NCBI RefSeq assembly: GCF_003286075.1
Contig: NZ_QLUV01000005.1
Location: forward strand, 1-64,000
Reading direction: 5' to 3'
DNA: 64,000 nucleotides
DNA from: Paracoccus endophyticus
GTDB taxonomy: Bacteria > Pseudomonadota > Alphaproteobacteria > Rhodobacterales > Rhodobacteraceae
Position numbers and translations under genes: made by a program. Below the pieces are notes generated by a model. The model searched no databases, had not been told where the DNA came from, and saw only the letters and a program-made list of their open reading frames with translations. Positions within the stretch are counted from its first letter, which is position 1. Every line of letters starts with the position of its first letter. This document shows positions 8,241 to 17,721 of this stretch, one piece after another.

Positions 8241-8739
8241 CGGCGGCCACCTTGACCGAGATCATGCGGTCGGGGTTCGCCGGCGGCTCGCCCTTGGCGA
8301 TCTTGTCCACGTGTTCCATCCCCGAGATGACGCGGCCATAGACCGTGTACTGCCCGTTGAGGAAGTCGTTGTCCTTGAAGTTGATGAAGAACTGGCTGTT
8401 GGCGCTGTTGGGGTTCTGCGACCGTGCCGCGCCCAGCGTGCCGCGGGAATGCGGCAGCTTCGAGAACTCGGCCGGCAGGTCGGGCATGTCGGACCCGCCC
8501 GTGCCCGCGCGCCCGGGGTTGTAGTCCTTTTCCATGTTGGCGTGCTGCACGTCGCCGGTCTGCGCCATGAAGCCGTCGATCACGCGGTGGAACGCCACGT
8601 TGTCATAGGCGCCGGCGCGGGCCAGCGCCTTCATGCGCTCGACGTGCCTGGGGGCCACGTCGCTCAGCAGCTCGATCACCACCGGGCCGTCCTTCAGCTC
8701 GATGATGATGGTGTTTTCCGGGTCCTTGATCTCGGCCAT
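8233..8739 (-). CDS. Cytoplasmic cyclophilin-type peptidyl-prolyl isomerase
   Basis: The 168-residue cyclophilin has no signal peptide (MAEIKDPENTIIIELKDG). It carries FHRVIDGFMAQTGD and ARSQNPNSANSQFFI, so the active site is complete. ATG 8739 is preceded by AAAGGAG at a good distance, which decides the start over upstream codons. It is first gene of a two-gene unit with the exported paralogue; the pair probably arose by duplication and serves both compartments. Confidence 0.9.
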   Translation of the reverse strand: MAEIKDPENTIIIELKDGPVVIELLSDVAPRHVERMKALARAGAYDNVAFHRVIDGFMAQTGDVQHANMEKDYNPGRAGTGGSDMPDLPAEFSKLPHSRGTLGAARSQNPNSANSQFFINFKDNDFLNGQYTVYGRVISGMEHVDKIAKGEPPANPDRMISVKVAADA

Positions 8740-8918
8740 CCCGCTCTCCTTTTCGGTCGGTGTGACGGGACATAGGCCCCGCCGTTCGCCAGCGCAACGC
8801 GCGCGGACCGGCACCGGGTCCACCGCGCGCGGCCAATCCCGCGTCTGGCTGGTTGACGATAATGTCATCATCCCGCAGAACCGCGGAAAGTCGTTCCGAC
8901 CCGCAAAGGATTGCGCGC

Positions 8919-10121
8919 ATGGCCCGTTTCAACACCATCGACGACCTGGACATGGACGGAAAGGTCGTGCTGACCCGCGTCGACCTGAACGTCCCGGTCG
9001 AGGACGGGCGCGTCACGGACGCCACGCGGATCGACAAGGTGGTCCCCACGATCAAGGCGATCCAGGCCAAGGGCGGCATCCCGGTGCTGCTGGCGCATTT
9101 CGACCGGCCCAAGGGCCAGCGCGTCGATGCCATGAGCCTGCGCCAGATCGTTCCCGCGCTCGAGGCGGCGCTGGGCCAGCCCGTGCGCTTTGCCGACGAG
9201 GCGGTGGGCGGGCCGGCCAAGCGCGCGGTGGCGGACCTGTCCAGGGGCGACGTGCTGCTGCTGGAAAACACCCGGTTCTATCCGGGCGAGGAAGCCAACG
9301 ACGCGCATTTCGCGGCCTCGCTGGCGGCGCTGGGGCAGGTCTATGTCAACGACGCGTTCTCGGCCGCCCACCGGGCCCACGGCTCGACCGAGGGGCTGGC
9401 GCGGCTGATGCCCTCGGCCGCCGGCCGGCTGATGGAGGCCGAACTGAACGCGCTGGACGCGGCGCTGGGCACGCCCGAGCGCCCGGTCGTGGCGGTCGTC
9501 GGCGGGGCCAAGGTCTCGACCAAGCTGGCGCTGCTGTCGAACCTGATCACCAAGGTCGATCACCTGGTGATCGGCGGGGGCATGGCCAACACCTTCCTGG
9601 TGGCCCAGGGGGTCGAGGTCGGCACAAGCCTGGCCGAGCGCGACATGGCCGACACCGCCCGCGACATCCTGGCCCGCGCGCAGGGGGCGGGCTGCACCAT
9701 CCACCTGCCCCTGGACGTGGTCGTCGCGCGCGAGTTCAAGGCCGGCGCACCCAGCGAGACGGTGGCCGTCACCGCCTGCCCGGCGGACGCGATGATCCTG
9801 GACGCCGGGCCACAGACCGTCACGGCCATTACCGATGTCTTTTCAGCGTGCCGCACGCTGATCTGGAACGGCCCGCTGGGCGCGTTCGAGATCGAGCCGT
9901 TCGACGCCGCGACGAACGCCGCCGCCAAGGCCGCGGCCGAACTGACCCGCGCCGGCCGGCTCGTGTCGGTGGCGGGGGGCGGCGACACCGTGGCCGCGCT
10001 GAACAAGGCGGGGGTCGCGGCGGACTTCACCTTCATCTCGACGGCGGGCGGCGCGTTCCTGGAATGGATGGAGGGCAAGGACCTGCCGGGCGTGGCGGCG
10101 CTGGTCGCAGCCAAGCGCTAA
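8919..10121 (+). CDS. pgk: Phosphoglycerate kinase
   Basis: It interconverts 1,3-bisphosphoglycerate plus ADP with 3-phosphoglycerate plus ATP in glycolysis and gluconeogenesis. The 400 residues include the N-terminal substrate site ([29 protein letters not shown]), the hinge region [10 protein letters not shown] and the C-terminal nucleotide loop GGGDTVAAL. Length is normal. ATG 8919 gives the usual [11 protein letters not shown] start; earlier in-frame codons are rejected. It is followed by a convergent small membrane-protein gene, then the class I aldolase gene, so lower-glycolysis genes are loosely grouped here. Confidence 0.96.
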   Translation: MARFNTIDDLDMDGKVVLTRVDLNVPVEDGRVTDATRIDKVVPTIKAIQAKGGIPVLLAHFDRPKGQRVDAMSLRQIVPALEAALGQPVRFADEAVGGPAKRAVADLSRGDVLLLENTRFYPGEEANDAHFAASLAALGQVYVNDAFSAAHRAHGSTEGLARLMPSAAGRLMEAELNALDAALGTPERPVVAVVGGAKVSTKLALLSNLITKVDHLVIGGGMANTFLVAQGVEVGTSLAERDMADTARDILARAQGAGCTIHLPLDVVVAREFKAGAPSETVAVTACPADAMILDAGPQTVTAITDVFSACRTLIWNGPLGAFEIEPFDAATNAAAKAAAELTRAGRLVSVAGGGDTVAALNKAGVAADFTFISTAGGAFLEWMEGKDLPGVAALVAAKR

Positions 10122-10131
10122 GGAACGCCGC

Positions 10132-10165
10132 CGACCGGGCAAGGGCCGCAGCCCCTGCCCGGTCG
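10132..10165. terminator. Inverted repeat between convergent pgk and membrane-protein genes
   Basis: CGACCGGGCA (10132-10141) and TGCCCGGTCG (10156-10165) form a perfect 10-bp stem that can extend inward. It sits between two convergent genes. There is no T run on either side, so a bidirectional terminator role is plausible but unproven. Confidence 0.5.
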
Positions 10166-10184
10166 CTGCGCGCCTTTGCAGCCG

Positions 10185-10415
10185 TCAGGGCTTGGCAGGC
10201 GTCGGTGCGGCGCCCTCGGGGCTGACCGCCGGGGCATCGCTGGTCGTCGTGCCCACGGCCACGCCCCCTGCTGGGGTGACGGCGTGCTCATCGGATTGCC
10301 ACGGGACGAACAGGAAAAAGGCCGTCGCGGCCAGCGCCAGGGCGACCAGGATGCCGATGATGGCCGGGCGGTGACGGCGCGCCGACCGCTCGACGTTGTT
10401 GTCGTTGTACGACAT
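10185..10415 (-). CDS. Small single-span membrane protein, function unknown
   Basis: The 76 residues comprise a basic polar N-terminus (MSYNDNNVERSARRHRP), one hydrophobic segment (about 19-38) and a Thr/Pro/Ala-rich tail. ATG 10415 follows GAGGAAA. The make-up suggests an inner-membrane protein with the tail in the periplasm. No known domain is recognised. It is convergent with pgk. Confidence 0.6.
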   Translation of the reverse strand: MSYNDNNVERSARRHRPAIIGILVALALAATAFFLFVPWQSDEHAVTPAGGVAVGTTTSDAPAVSPEGAAPTPAKP

Positions 10416-10559
10416 GTGCGTTTCCTCGCCAAAAACCATCAACGCGGCAGGCCGGGACGCGTTCCGCCGGCACCGGCCCCGCCGTTAGCGCAACCGCACT
10501 TTCCTCTGCGCCGCGGTCTGATAAGGCAGGCCATCCCGAACAAGATGCGGAGCCTTCCG

Positions 10560-11489
10560 ATGCAGATGACCGAAACCGTCAAGACGATCCTCGCCAAGTA
10601 CGAGGGCGAAAACCCCGGCGTCAAAGGCAACCTTGCCCGCATGCTGATGACCGGCAAGCTGGCCGGCACCGGCAAGATGATCATCCTGCCCGTGGACCAG
10701 GGGTTCGAGCACGGCCCCGCCCGCAGCTTTGCCAAGAACCCGCTGGGCTATGACCCCCACTATCACTATCAGCTGGCGATCGACGCGGGCCTGAACGCCT
10801 ATGCGGCCCCCCTGGGCATGATCGAGGCGGGCGCCGACACCTATGCCGGCCAGATCCCGACGATCCTGAAGTGCAACTCGGCCAACTCGCTGATGTCGGA
10901 CACCGCCGGCAAGAACCAGGCCGTGACCGCGACCGTGCAGGACGCGCTGCGGCTGGGCTGCGCGGCCATCGGCTTCACGATCTATCCCGGTTCGGACATG
11001 GCGCTGGACATGTTCGAGGAGATTTCCGAGATGCGCGCCGAGGCCGCATCCGTCGGCATCCCGACGGTGATCTGGTCCTATCCGCGCGGCGAGGCGATCA
11101 GCAAGGACGGCGAGACCGCCATCGACATCGCGGCCTATGCCGCGCAGATCGCGGCGCTGCTGGGCGCGCACATCATCAAGATCAAGCTCTCGACCGACCA
11201 TCTGGAAAACAAGGACGCCAGGAAGGTCTATCAGGAACAGGGCATCGACATCTCGACCCAGGCGGCCCGCGTGCGTCACTGCATGGACGCGGCCTTCGGC
11301 GGGCGGCGCATCGTCGTCTTCTCGGGCGGCGCGGCCAAGGGGTCGGATGCCGTGTACGAGGATGCGATCGCAATCCGCGACGGCGGCGGCAACGGCTCGA
11401 TCATCGGCCGCAACAGCTTCCAGCGGAGCCGCGCCGACGCGCTGGAGATGCTGGGCAAGCTGGTGGACATCTATCTGAACAAGGCCTGA
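10560..11489 (+). CDS. Class I fructose-bisphosphate aldolase (DhnA type)
   Basis: The 309-residue Schiff-base aldolase is of the DhnA/FbaB family and interconverts fructose-1,6-bisphosphate with dihydroxyacetone phosphate and glyceraldehyde-3-phosphate. Family marks are PVDQGFEHGP, TIYPGSD, the probable Schiff-base Lys in HIIKIKLSTD, and the phosphate-binding SGGAAKGSD and GGNGSIIGRNSFQR loops. GGAG lies upstream of ATG 10560; a second ATG at 10566 is also possible. A strong terminator follows at 11531. Confidence 0.9.
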   Translation: MQMTETVKTILAKYEGENPGVKGNLARMLMTGKLAGTGKMIILPVDQGFEHGPARSFAKNPLGYDPHYHYQLAIDAGLNAYAAPLGMIEAGADTYAGQIPTILKCNSANSLMSDTAGKNQAVTATVQDALRLGCAAIGFTIYPGSDMALDMFEEISEMRAEAASVGIPTVIWSYPRGEAISKDGETAIDIAAYAAQIAALLGAHIIKIKLSTDHLENKDARKVYQEQGIDISTQAARVRHCMDAAFGGRRIVVFSGGAAKGSDAVYEDAIAIRDGGGNGSIIGRNSFQRSRADALEMLGKLVDIYLNKA

Positions 11490-11530
11490 CGCATCGCGGG
11501 CGCATCCTGCCCGCGACGGATCGGCAGCAC

Positions 11531-11558
11531 GGGGCGGCAGGCGACTGCCGCCCCTTTT
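11531..11558 (+). terminator. Rho-independent terminator after the aldolase gene
   Basis: GGGGCGGCAG - GCGA - CTGCCGCCCC forms a 10-bp stem with a four-base loop, followed by TTTT, 42 bases past the aldolase stop codon. Confidence 0.88.
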
Positions 11559-11660
11559 CCGTCTGCTGCCTCCGTCTGCTGCAACGGGCGGCCGAACATC
11601 GACGGGAACCATGACGCGCCCTTCCTGTTTCCGTTCGGCAACCAGCAGGAAAAACCAGTC

Positions 11661-12830
11661 ATGCGCGCGATCACCTTCCACGGAACGGGCAAAGTCCAGG
11701 TCGATACCCATGACGATCCCACCATCAAGGATCCGGGCGACGTCATCCTGCGCGTGACGCGCACGGCGATCTGCGGATCGGACCTGCATCTTTACGACGG
11801 CTTTGTTCCCGAGATGCGCAAGGGCGACATCCTGGGCCACGAGTTCATGGGCGAGATCGTCGCTGCGGGCCCCCAGGTCACGCGTCACAAGGTGGGCGAC
11901 CGCGTGCTGGTGCCCTTCAACATCGCCTGCGGGCACTGCGATTTCTGCCGCGTCGATGCGTTCTCGCTGTGCGACAACACCAACCCCGACCATGAAAAGG
12001 TCGAGGCGCTGTACGGCCAGTCCGGCGGCGGGATGTTCGGCTATTCCCACCTGTTCGGCGGCTATGCCGGGGGCCAGGCGGAACTGGTGCGGGTGCCGTT
12101 CGCGGACGTGGGCCTGCTGGCCGTCCCCGAGGCGCTGGACGACGACAAGGTCCTGTTCCTGACCGACATCTTTCCCACCGGCTATCAGGCGGTCGAACAG
12201 ATCGGGACCGGGCCGGGCGATCTGGTCGCCGTCTGGGGCTGCGGCCCGGTGGGCCAGTTCGCCATCCGCTCGGCCCTGATGCTGGGCGCAGAGCGCGTCT
12301 TTGCCCTGGACTTCGAGGCGGGCCGGCTGGCGCTGGCACGCGAGGCGGGGGCCGAGACGATCGACCTGTCCACCGAGGACAGCTATGACCGCCTGATGGA
12401 ACTGACCGGCGGCAAGCTGCCCAACCGCTGCGTCGATGCCGTGGGGATGGAGGCGCACGGCGCATCCGTCATCGGCAACGTCTACGACAAGGTCAAGACG
12501 GCCCTGATGCTGGAAACCGACCGCCCCAACGCGCTGCGCGACGCCATCCTGTGCTGCCGCAAGGGCGGCGCGGTGTCGATCCCCGGCGTCTATGCCGGGA
12601 TGGTGGACAAGTTTCCCATCGGCGCGGCCTTCGGCAAGGGGCTGATGCTGCGCGGCGGGCAGACGCACACCCGCGCCTATATGGACCGCCTGCTCAAGCG
12701 CATCGTCGCGGGCGAGATCGACCCCAGCGTCATCATCACCCATCGCGGCACGCTGGACGACGGGCCCGGGTTCTATGACCTGTTCCGCAACAACCGCACG
12801 GACTGCTTCAAATGCGTGATGACGCCCTGA
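11661..12830 (+). CDS. Zinc-dependent alcohol/formaldehyde dehydrogenase family (MDR)
   Basis: The 389-residue medium-chain dehydrogenase has catalytic zinc ligands Cys38 (CGSD) and His60-Glu61, structural zinc Cys90/93/96/104, and the Rossmann loop VWGCGPVGQFA near 190. The long insert and the C-terminal DAILCCRKGGAVSIPGVYAG resemble glutathione-independent formaldehyde dehydrogenases and related proteins of unknown alcohol specificity. The substrate cannot be set from sequence. It is followed 40 bases later by the histidine phosphatase gene on the same strand. Confidence 0.85.
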   Translation: MRAITFHGTGKVQVDTHDDPTIKDPGDVILRVTRTAICGSDLHLYDGFVPEMRKGDILGHEFMGEIVAAGPQVTRHKVGDRVLVPFNIACGHCDFCRVDAFSLCDNTNPDHEKVEALYGQSGGGMFGYSHLFGGYAGGQAELVRVPFADVGLLAVPEALDDDKVLFLTDIFPTGYQAVEQIGTGPGDLVAVWGCGPVGQFAIRSALMLGAERVFALDFEAGRLALAREAGAETIDLSTEDSYDRLMELTGGKLPNRCVDAVGMEAHGASVIGNVYDKVKTALMLETDRPNALRDAILCCRKGGAVSIPGVYAGMVDKFPIGAAFGKGLMLRGGQTHTRAYMDRLLKRIVAGEIDPSVIITHRGTLDDGPGFYDLFRNNRTDCFKCVMTP

Positions 12831-12870
12831 TGCGGCGCGGGGGCCAGGGGACGGCGCGGGGGGGTCGGCC

Positions 12871-13638
12871 ATGACCCCCAGATGGCCCGAACGGCTGTGG
12901 ATCGTGCGGCACGGCGAAAGCGCGGGCAACGTCGCCCGCGACGCCGCCTATCAGGCGCAACTGGCGCGCATCGAGCTGACCGGCCGCGACGTGGACGTGC
13001 CGCTGTCGGACCTGGGCGAGCGTCAGGCGCGCGCGCTGGGTCACTGGTTCGCGCAGGGGCACGAGGAGGGGCGGCCGAACGTCCTGCTGTCCTCGCCCTA
13101 TCTGCGGGCGCAGGACACGGCGCGGCTGTTTCGGGACGCCGGCGGCTGTCCGGCCGACACCTGCATCCGGCTGGATGAACGGCTGCGGGAAAAGGAATTC
13201 GGCATCCTCGACGGGCTGACGGGGATCGGCATCCGCGCCGAGCATCCCGAACAGGCCGCCCTGCGCGCGACCCTGGGCAAGTTCTATCATCGCCCCCCGG
13301 GCGGAGAGAGCTGGTGCGACGTCATCTTCCGCCTGCGGGCGCTGCTGGACACGGTGGGACTGCACCACGGCGGCTGCCGGGTCATGATCGTGGCGCATCA
13401 GGTCGTCGTGCTGTGCCTGCGCTACATCATCGAAGGGATGACCGAGGAGCAGGTGCTGGCCATCGACCGCGAACAGGATGTCGCCAACTGCTCGATCACC
13501 GAATACCGCTGGGTGGCCGGGGCGGCTGATACCGACGGCGCGATGGAGCTGGTCCGCTATAACGTCACCGCCCCGATGGAGGCCGAAGACACGCCCGTGA
13601 CCCGCGAGCCCGACCCGATCGTGGGGAGCCGCGGATGA
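12871..13638 (+). CDS. Histidine phosphatase family protein (phosphoglycerate-mutase-like)
   Basis: The 255-residue protein has the phosphohistidine motif RHGES near residue 15, Arg in SSPYLRAQDTAR, Glu in REKEFG and a second His in VAHQVVVLCLRY. The four-residue catalytic set of the superfamily is therefore complete. Substrates range from sugar phosphates to nucleotides and cannot be inferred. Its stop overlaps the next start by 4 bp (ATGA), coupling it to the NAD(P)HX dehydratase gene. Confidence 0.85.
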   Translation: MTPRWPERLWIVRHGESAGNVARDAAYQAQLARIELTGRDVDVPLSDLGERQARALGHWFAQGHEEGRPNVLLSSPYLRAQDTARLFRDAGGCPADTCIRLDERLREKEFGILDGLTGIGIRAEHPEQAALRATLGKFYHRPPGGESWCDVIFRLRALLDTVGLHHGGCRVMIVAHQVVVLCLRYIIEGMTEEQVLAIDREQDVANCSITEYRWVAGAADTDGAMELVRYNVTAPMEAEDTPVTREPDPIVGSRG

Positions 13639-14504
13639 GCCCCCTTGCCCTGGATGCCAAGTGGCTGCGCCACCATCCCCTGCCCCACCACCCCGAGGAC
13701 ACCGACAAGAACAGCCGCGGCCAGGTGATGCTGGTCGGCGGCTCGCGGATGGTGCCGGGCGGCGTCGTCCTGACGGCCGAGGCGGCGTTCCGCGCGGGCG
13801 CCGGCAAGGTGCAGATCGCCCTGCCCGAGCCGCTGGCGATCCCGGCCGGATTCTCGCTGCCCGAGGCGGGGTTCTTTCCGCTGCCCGCGACGCTGGATGG
13901 CGAGATCGCGGGTCCGGGCGATCTGGCCGAGCGGGTCGGCCGCTGCGGCTGCCTGGCGATCGGGCCGGCCATCGGCTCGACCCCGGCGGCGGGCCTGGTG
14001 CTGGACGCACTGCTGCCGGTGGCCGACATGACCGTCATCCTGGACGCGGCGGCGGTCGCGGCGGCCGCAGACCGCCACGGGCAGGTGGCGGCGCTGGATG
14101 GGCGTGCGATCCTGACCCCCCATGTGGGCGAGATGGCGCAACTGACCGGGCTTGCGGCCGAGGACATCGAGGCCCGGCGCGACGAGATCGTGGCCGATTA
14201 CGCCCGTCGCCTGCGCGCGGTGGTGCTGATCAAGGGGGCAACGACCATCATCGCCAACCCCGAGGGCGAGCTGATCGTCTATGCCGGCGGCGGCGTCGGC
14301 CTTGCGACCGGCGGGTCAGGGGACGTGCTGACCGGGGCCATCGCCGGGCTGTCGGCGCGCGGCCTGCCGCCGTGGGAGGCGACCTGCTGGGGCGTCTGGC
14401 TGCACGGCGAAGCGGGGCGCAGGCTGGCCGAGCGGCTGGGCCCCATGGGCTTCATGGCGCGCGAACTGCCGGCCGAGTTCCCCAGCCTGATGCGGGGCGT
14501 CTGA
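13635..14504 (+). CDS. nnrD: ADP-dependent NAD(P)H-hydrate dehydratase (YjeF C-terminal type)
   Basis: It repairs hydrated NADH/NADPH using ADP. The 289 residues match the C-terminal carbohydrate-kinase-like domain only: GQVMLVGGSRMVPGG, AIGPAIGSTPA, ILTPHVGEMAQL, LIKGATTII and the anion-hole/base motif ATGGSGDVLTGAIAGL. The epimerase (YjeF N) domain found fused in many bacteria is absent, so that function must be elsewhere. It overlaps the histidine phosphatase gene by 4 bp. Confidence 0.9.
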   Translation: MSPLALDAKWLRHHPLPHHPEDTDKNSRGQVMLVGGSRMVPGGVVLTAEAAFRAGAGKVQIALPEPLAIPAGFSLPEAGFFPLPATLDGEIAGPGDLAERVGRCGCLAIGPAIGSTPAAGLVLDALLPVADMTVILDAAAVAAAADRHGQVAALDGRAILTPHVGEMAQLTGLAAEDIEARRDEIVADYARRLRAVVLIKGATTIIANPEGELIVYAGGGVGLATGGSGDVLTGAIAGLSARGLPPWEATCWGVWLHGEAGRRLAERLGPMGFMARELPAEFPSLMRGV

Positions 14505-14607
14505 CGCGGACCCGGCCGGACTGGCGGGGCCGGCCGGGAAGGCGCGAGGTCAGCCGCACCGCCCCTGACCAGACGGCAAAGCCCTGGCCGTCGGCGGGGC
14601 GGTCGCG

Positions 14608-15111
14608 TCAGGCCACGACGCCGGGCTGCTGACCGCCCTGATCGGACGAGGAGTCGGCCTTGATGACGCTCAGCCGTCCGTCGCCTTCCAGATGCGCGAC
14701 CTTGACCTGATCGACGCTCTCAAGCCCCTCGAGCCGCAGGTGGGCCTTCAGTTCCCCGTCGGTCAGCGCCTCGCGCCGCAGGTGATCCGGGATCGTCTTG
14801 CCGTCGCGGATGACGACCAGCGGCCCATGCTCGACCAGCCTCTCGATCCAGCGGACATGGAACGACAGCTTGTTGATCGCCCAGTTCAGCACCACCATCG
14901 TCAGGATCTGCACCGTGCCGTCGGTCAGCGACGAGAAATCCCCCAGCGCGTGCGAGGCCGCCTCGGTGATCAGCAGCAGGAACACCAGGTCCATCGGGCT
15001 CATCTCGCTGGCCGTGCGGCGGGGCAGGATGCGGAACAGGACCAGGAACAGCACATACAGGAATGCCCCGCGCATGACGAGTTCGAGGAAGGGGGTTTCA
15101 AGCTGGAACAT
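14608..15111 (-). CDS. DUF421 (YetF-type) membrane protein
   Basis: The 167-residue protein has about three N-terminal membrane segments, the conserved SPMDLVFLLLITEA stretch, and a soluble C-terminal part with GPLVVIRDGK and LRREALTDGELKAHLR, the family signature. YetF proteins occur in many bacteria with poorly defined roles; one branch helps spores germinate, which does not apply here. It is monocistronic between the nnrD gene and an ABC ATPase gene. Confidence 0.82.
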   Translation of the reverse strand: MFQLETPFLELVMRGAFLYVLFLVLFRILPRRTASEMSPMDLVFLLLITEAASHALGDFSSLTDGTVQILTMVVLNWAINKLSFHVRWIERLVEHGPLVVIRDGKTIPDHLRREALTDGELKAHLRLEGLESVDQVKVAHLEGDGRLSVIKADSSSDQGGQQPGVVA

Positions 15112-15359
15112 GATGCGTCTCGCCTTGTGTTGCCGGAAGGGGGCCGAACCCCGCGAACCGGCACGTGCCCGGCCCGCCGATGCCCTGCCCTGCGGCCGAT
15201 GCCGGGAATGCCGCGCGTGGACGCCGTCTGGTCAGCGGACGCGTGATCGGCCCTTGTGCTGCAACGCGCCAGCGCCCCTGCGGGTCCCATTCCGCGGCGC
15301 AGGCAGGCCTGCGAAGGGCCGGGCGGGCACGGTGGCGTCCCTTGCGGGTGCGCCGGACC

Positions 15360-16316
15360 TCAGCGGTTGCTGGTCAGCGACAGGAACACGTCCTGCAGGT
15401 CCGGCTGCTCGATCCCCACATCGACGATCGGCACGCCCGCCCCGCGCAGGATGTCGATGATCTGGTCGGCCTGGACCCGGCCCGGCGCATAGGCCAGCGC
15501 CAGCCGTCCGTCGGCGCGGCGTTCGGGCGTCACCCCCGGCGGCAGCGGCGGGACGGTCCCCGACCAGGCGCCGGGGTCGATCACCAGCGTCTTGCTGTCG
15601 GCATGGGCCAGCAACGCCGTGGTGCGGTCGCGCACGACCAGTTCGCCGTGGTTGATGATGGCGATCTCGTCGCACATCTGCTCGGCTTCCTCGAGGTAAT
15701 GGGTGGTCAGGATGATCGTCATGCCCTGCGCGTTCAGGGTGCGCACATTGTCCCACAGCATCTGGCGCAGGGCGATGTCCACGCCAGCGGTCGGTTCATC
15801 CAGCACCAGGATGCGCGGGCGGTGGACCAGCGCCTTGGCCAGCAGAAGCCGCCGCTTCATCCCGCCGGACAGCTGGCGGGTATAGCTTTCGGCCTGCGCG
15901 GTCAGCCCGACCAGCGCCAGGATCTCGTCCGTCCAGCGGTCGCGGGGAGCCACGCCGTACAGGCCCGCCTGCACCTCGAGGCTGGCGCGCGGGGTGAAGA
16001 ACGGGTCGATGTTCAGTTCCTGCGGCATCACGCCGATGGCGGCGCGCGACTGGCGCGGATTCACGTCCTGGTCATAGCCCCAGATTTCCACCCGGCCGGC
16101 CGTCTTGTTCACCAGACCGGCCAGGATGTTGATGATCGTGGACTTGCCCGCCCCGTTCGGGCCCAGCAGCCCGAAGATGGCGCCGCGCGGGATGGTCAGG
16201 TCGATGCCCTTCAGCGCGGTCTTGGGCGGAACCTTGCCCGAGGCTGCATAGGTCTTTTGCAACCCGGTCAGGCGGATCGCGGCATCGGGCAAGGCGCTGG
16301 GGGAACGAACGGTCAT
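15360..16316 (-). CDS. ABC transporter ATP-binding protein (ABC-2 exporter type), solitary
   Basis: The 318-residue ATPase has Walker A GPNGAGKS, Q-loop MPQE, signature LSGGMKRRL, Walker B ILVLDEPTAGVD and a switch His in TTHYLEE. The C-terminal extension of about 80 residues resembles DrrA/CcmA-like drug or polysaccharide exporters. AAGGA precedes ATG 16316. No permease gene adjoins it; the 250 bases downstream to the DUF421 start are empty, so the partner must lie elsewhere. Confidence 0.88.
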   Translation of the reverse strand: MTVRSPSALPDAAIRLTGLQKTYAASGKVPPKTALKGIDLTIPRGAIFGLLGPNGAGKSTIINILAGLVNKTAGRVEIWGYDQDVNPRQSRAAIGVMPQELNIDPFFTPRASLEVQAGLYGVAPRDRWTDEILALVGLTAQAESYTRQLSGGMKRRLLLAKALVHRPRILVLDEPTAGVDIALRQMLWDNVRTLNAQGMTIILTTHYLEEAEQMCDEIAIINHGELVVRDRTTALLAHADSKTLVIDPGAWSGTVPPLPPGVTPERRADGRLALAYAPGRVQADQIIDILRGAGVPIVDVGIEQPDLQDVFLSLTSNR

Positions 16317-16429
16317 GGCGGCTGTCCTTGGCGGCCCGGCTTGCCGCAGGGCGCGGGATGGCTAGAATGGCAAGGCCTTAATCCATGGCCGTTAAACCGG
16401 CCTTTGCCCGCCAGCACAAGAGAGCCACA

Positions 16430-16672
16430 ATGCGCCATGTGATCACCGAAACGCCGCTGTCCACCAATCAGGACAATGACGCCGAGACCCTGCCCCCGCC
16501 GGAAACTCAGGTCGTGACACGCTGGAAGGTCCTGTGCGAGGGGGACGAGGCGCGTGGACTGGGCCATCCCCGCGTGTGGCTGGCGATTTCCCCCGCGACC
16601 GGCTGGGTGGATTGCGGCTATTGCGACAAGCGTTTCGTGATCGACCGCGACCACGCCGAGGATTCGCACTGA
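16430..16672 (+). CDS. CHCC-type zinc-finger protein
   Basis: The short (80-residue) protein ends with the zf-CHCC pattern: Cys in KVLCEG, His in GLGHPRVWL, then CGYCDKRF. This matches the domain shared with the mitochondrial complex I subunit NDUFS6 and small alphaproteobacterial proteins. ATG 16430 gives the conserved short N-terminus; ATG 16385 is in frame but less likely. It is convergent with the CDF transporter gene. Confidence 0.8.
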   Translation: MRHVITETPLSTNQDNDAETLPPPETQVVTRWKVLCEGDEARGLGHPRVWLAISPATGWVDCGYCDKRFVIDRDHAEDSH

Positions 16673-16692
16673 CCCTGGCCGCTGCGTCCTGA

Positions 16693-17721
16693 TCAGGGGC
16701 GCAGCGCATCGTCGGCACAGCCCGAGCCGGTGGTTTCCAGTTCGATCGTGGCGTGCGCGATGGCGTGATGCGCCCCCAGCGCCGCCTTGACCGCCCGCAG
16801 GGTCGCGGCAGGGTTCGCCCCGTCCGACAGCACCAGATGCATGTCGGCCGCCGGCCGGCGTTCGTCGATCTGCCACAGATGCAGGTGATGGACCGACCCG
16901 ACGCCGGGCACCGCCGTCACGGTCCGCGCCACCGCCTGCGGATCGACGCCGCCGGGCGCGCCCAGCATCAGCAGCCGCAGCACCCGCGCCAGGTCGCCCC
17001 GCAGGTGCCACAGGATCACGACCGAGATCCCCAGCGTCAGCAGCGGGTCCGCCATCCGCCAGCCAAAGGCCCAGATCAGCGCGCCCCCGACCAGCACCGC
17101 GACCGAAACCCCCGCATCGGCCAGGTTGTGCAGGAACGCCGCCCGGATGTTCAGGCTGTCGCGGGCCAGCCGCATGGTCAGCCCGGCGGTGCCCAGATCC
17201 ACGACCAGCGCCAGCCCCGCCAGCGCCATCACCAGCCCGGCGGCGACGGGCGGGGGGTCGGCCAGCCGGCCCACCGCCTCGATCATCAGCCACACCGACA
17301 CGGCGATCAGCGCCAGATAGTTCGCGAACGCCGCGACGATCTCGGCCCGCGACCACCCGAAGCTCATCGTCGGGCTGGCGGGCCGCCGGGCCAGACGGCG
17401 GGCGCCGAAGGCCAGCAGCAGCGCCAGCGCGTCCGACAGGTTGTGTACCCCGTCCGCGACCAGCGCCACCGAATCGGCGGCGAGGCCGCCCAGCACCTGC
17501 GCCGCGGTCAGCGCCAGGTTGATCGCCACCGCCCAGATCAGCGCCCGCTCGCCCAAGGCGGCGCCGTGGTCATGGCCATGTCCCCCGTGCCCATGACCGC
17601 CGCCATGGTCCCCGGTTGCGGGACCGGGATGGCCGTTGCCCGCGGGGTGATCGTGGTGGCGGTCCCGGGGATCGCGGTCGTGCCGATGCGTGACCGGCCC
17701 CTGCCCGTCCCGCGGCGCCAT
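16693..17721 (-). CDS. Cation diffusion facilitator (zinc/cobalt/cadmium exporter)
   Basis: This 342-residue inner-membrane metal/proton antiporter has a His/Asp-rich N-terminus (11-52, likely metal buffer). It has HxxxD metal sites in TM2 (His93-Asp97, GVHNLSDALA) and TM5 (LHNLADAGVSV), the pattern of Zn-transporting CzcD/ZitB proteins, then a C-terminal cytoplasmic domain. Its start overlaps the polA stop by one base (TGATG), so it is co-translated with polA. Confidence 0.92.
   Translation of the reverse strand: MAPRDGQGPVTHRHDRDPRDRHHDHPAGNGHPGPATGDHGGGHGHGGHGHDHGAALGERALIWAVAINLALTAAQVLGGLAADSVALVADGVHNLSDALALLLAFGARRLARRPASPTMSFGWSRAEIVAAFANYLALIAVSVWLMIEAVGRLADPPPVAAGLVMALAGLALVVDLGTAGLTMRLARDSLNIRAAFLHNLADAGVSVAVLVGGALIWAFGWRMADPLLTLGISVVILWHLRGDLARVLRLLMLGAPGGVDPQAVARTVTAVPGVGSVHHLHLWQIDERRPAADMHLVLSDGANPAATLRAVKAALGAHHAIAHATIELETTGSGCADDALRP

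Noticed and set aside
10485-12929. Long open frame on the minus strand (814 codons) opposite the aldolase and alcohol dehydrogenase genes
   Set aside because: It is antisense to two clear genes and has only the Arg/Gly/His-rich composition expected of a shadow frame in GC-rich DNA.
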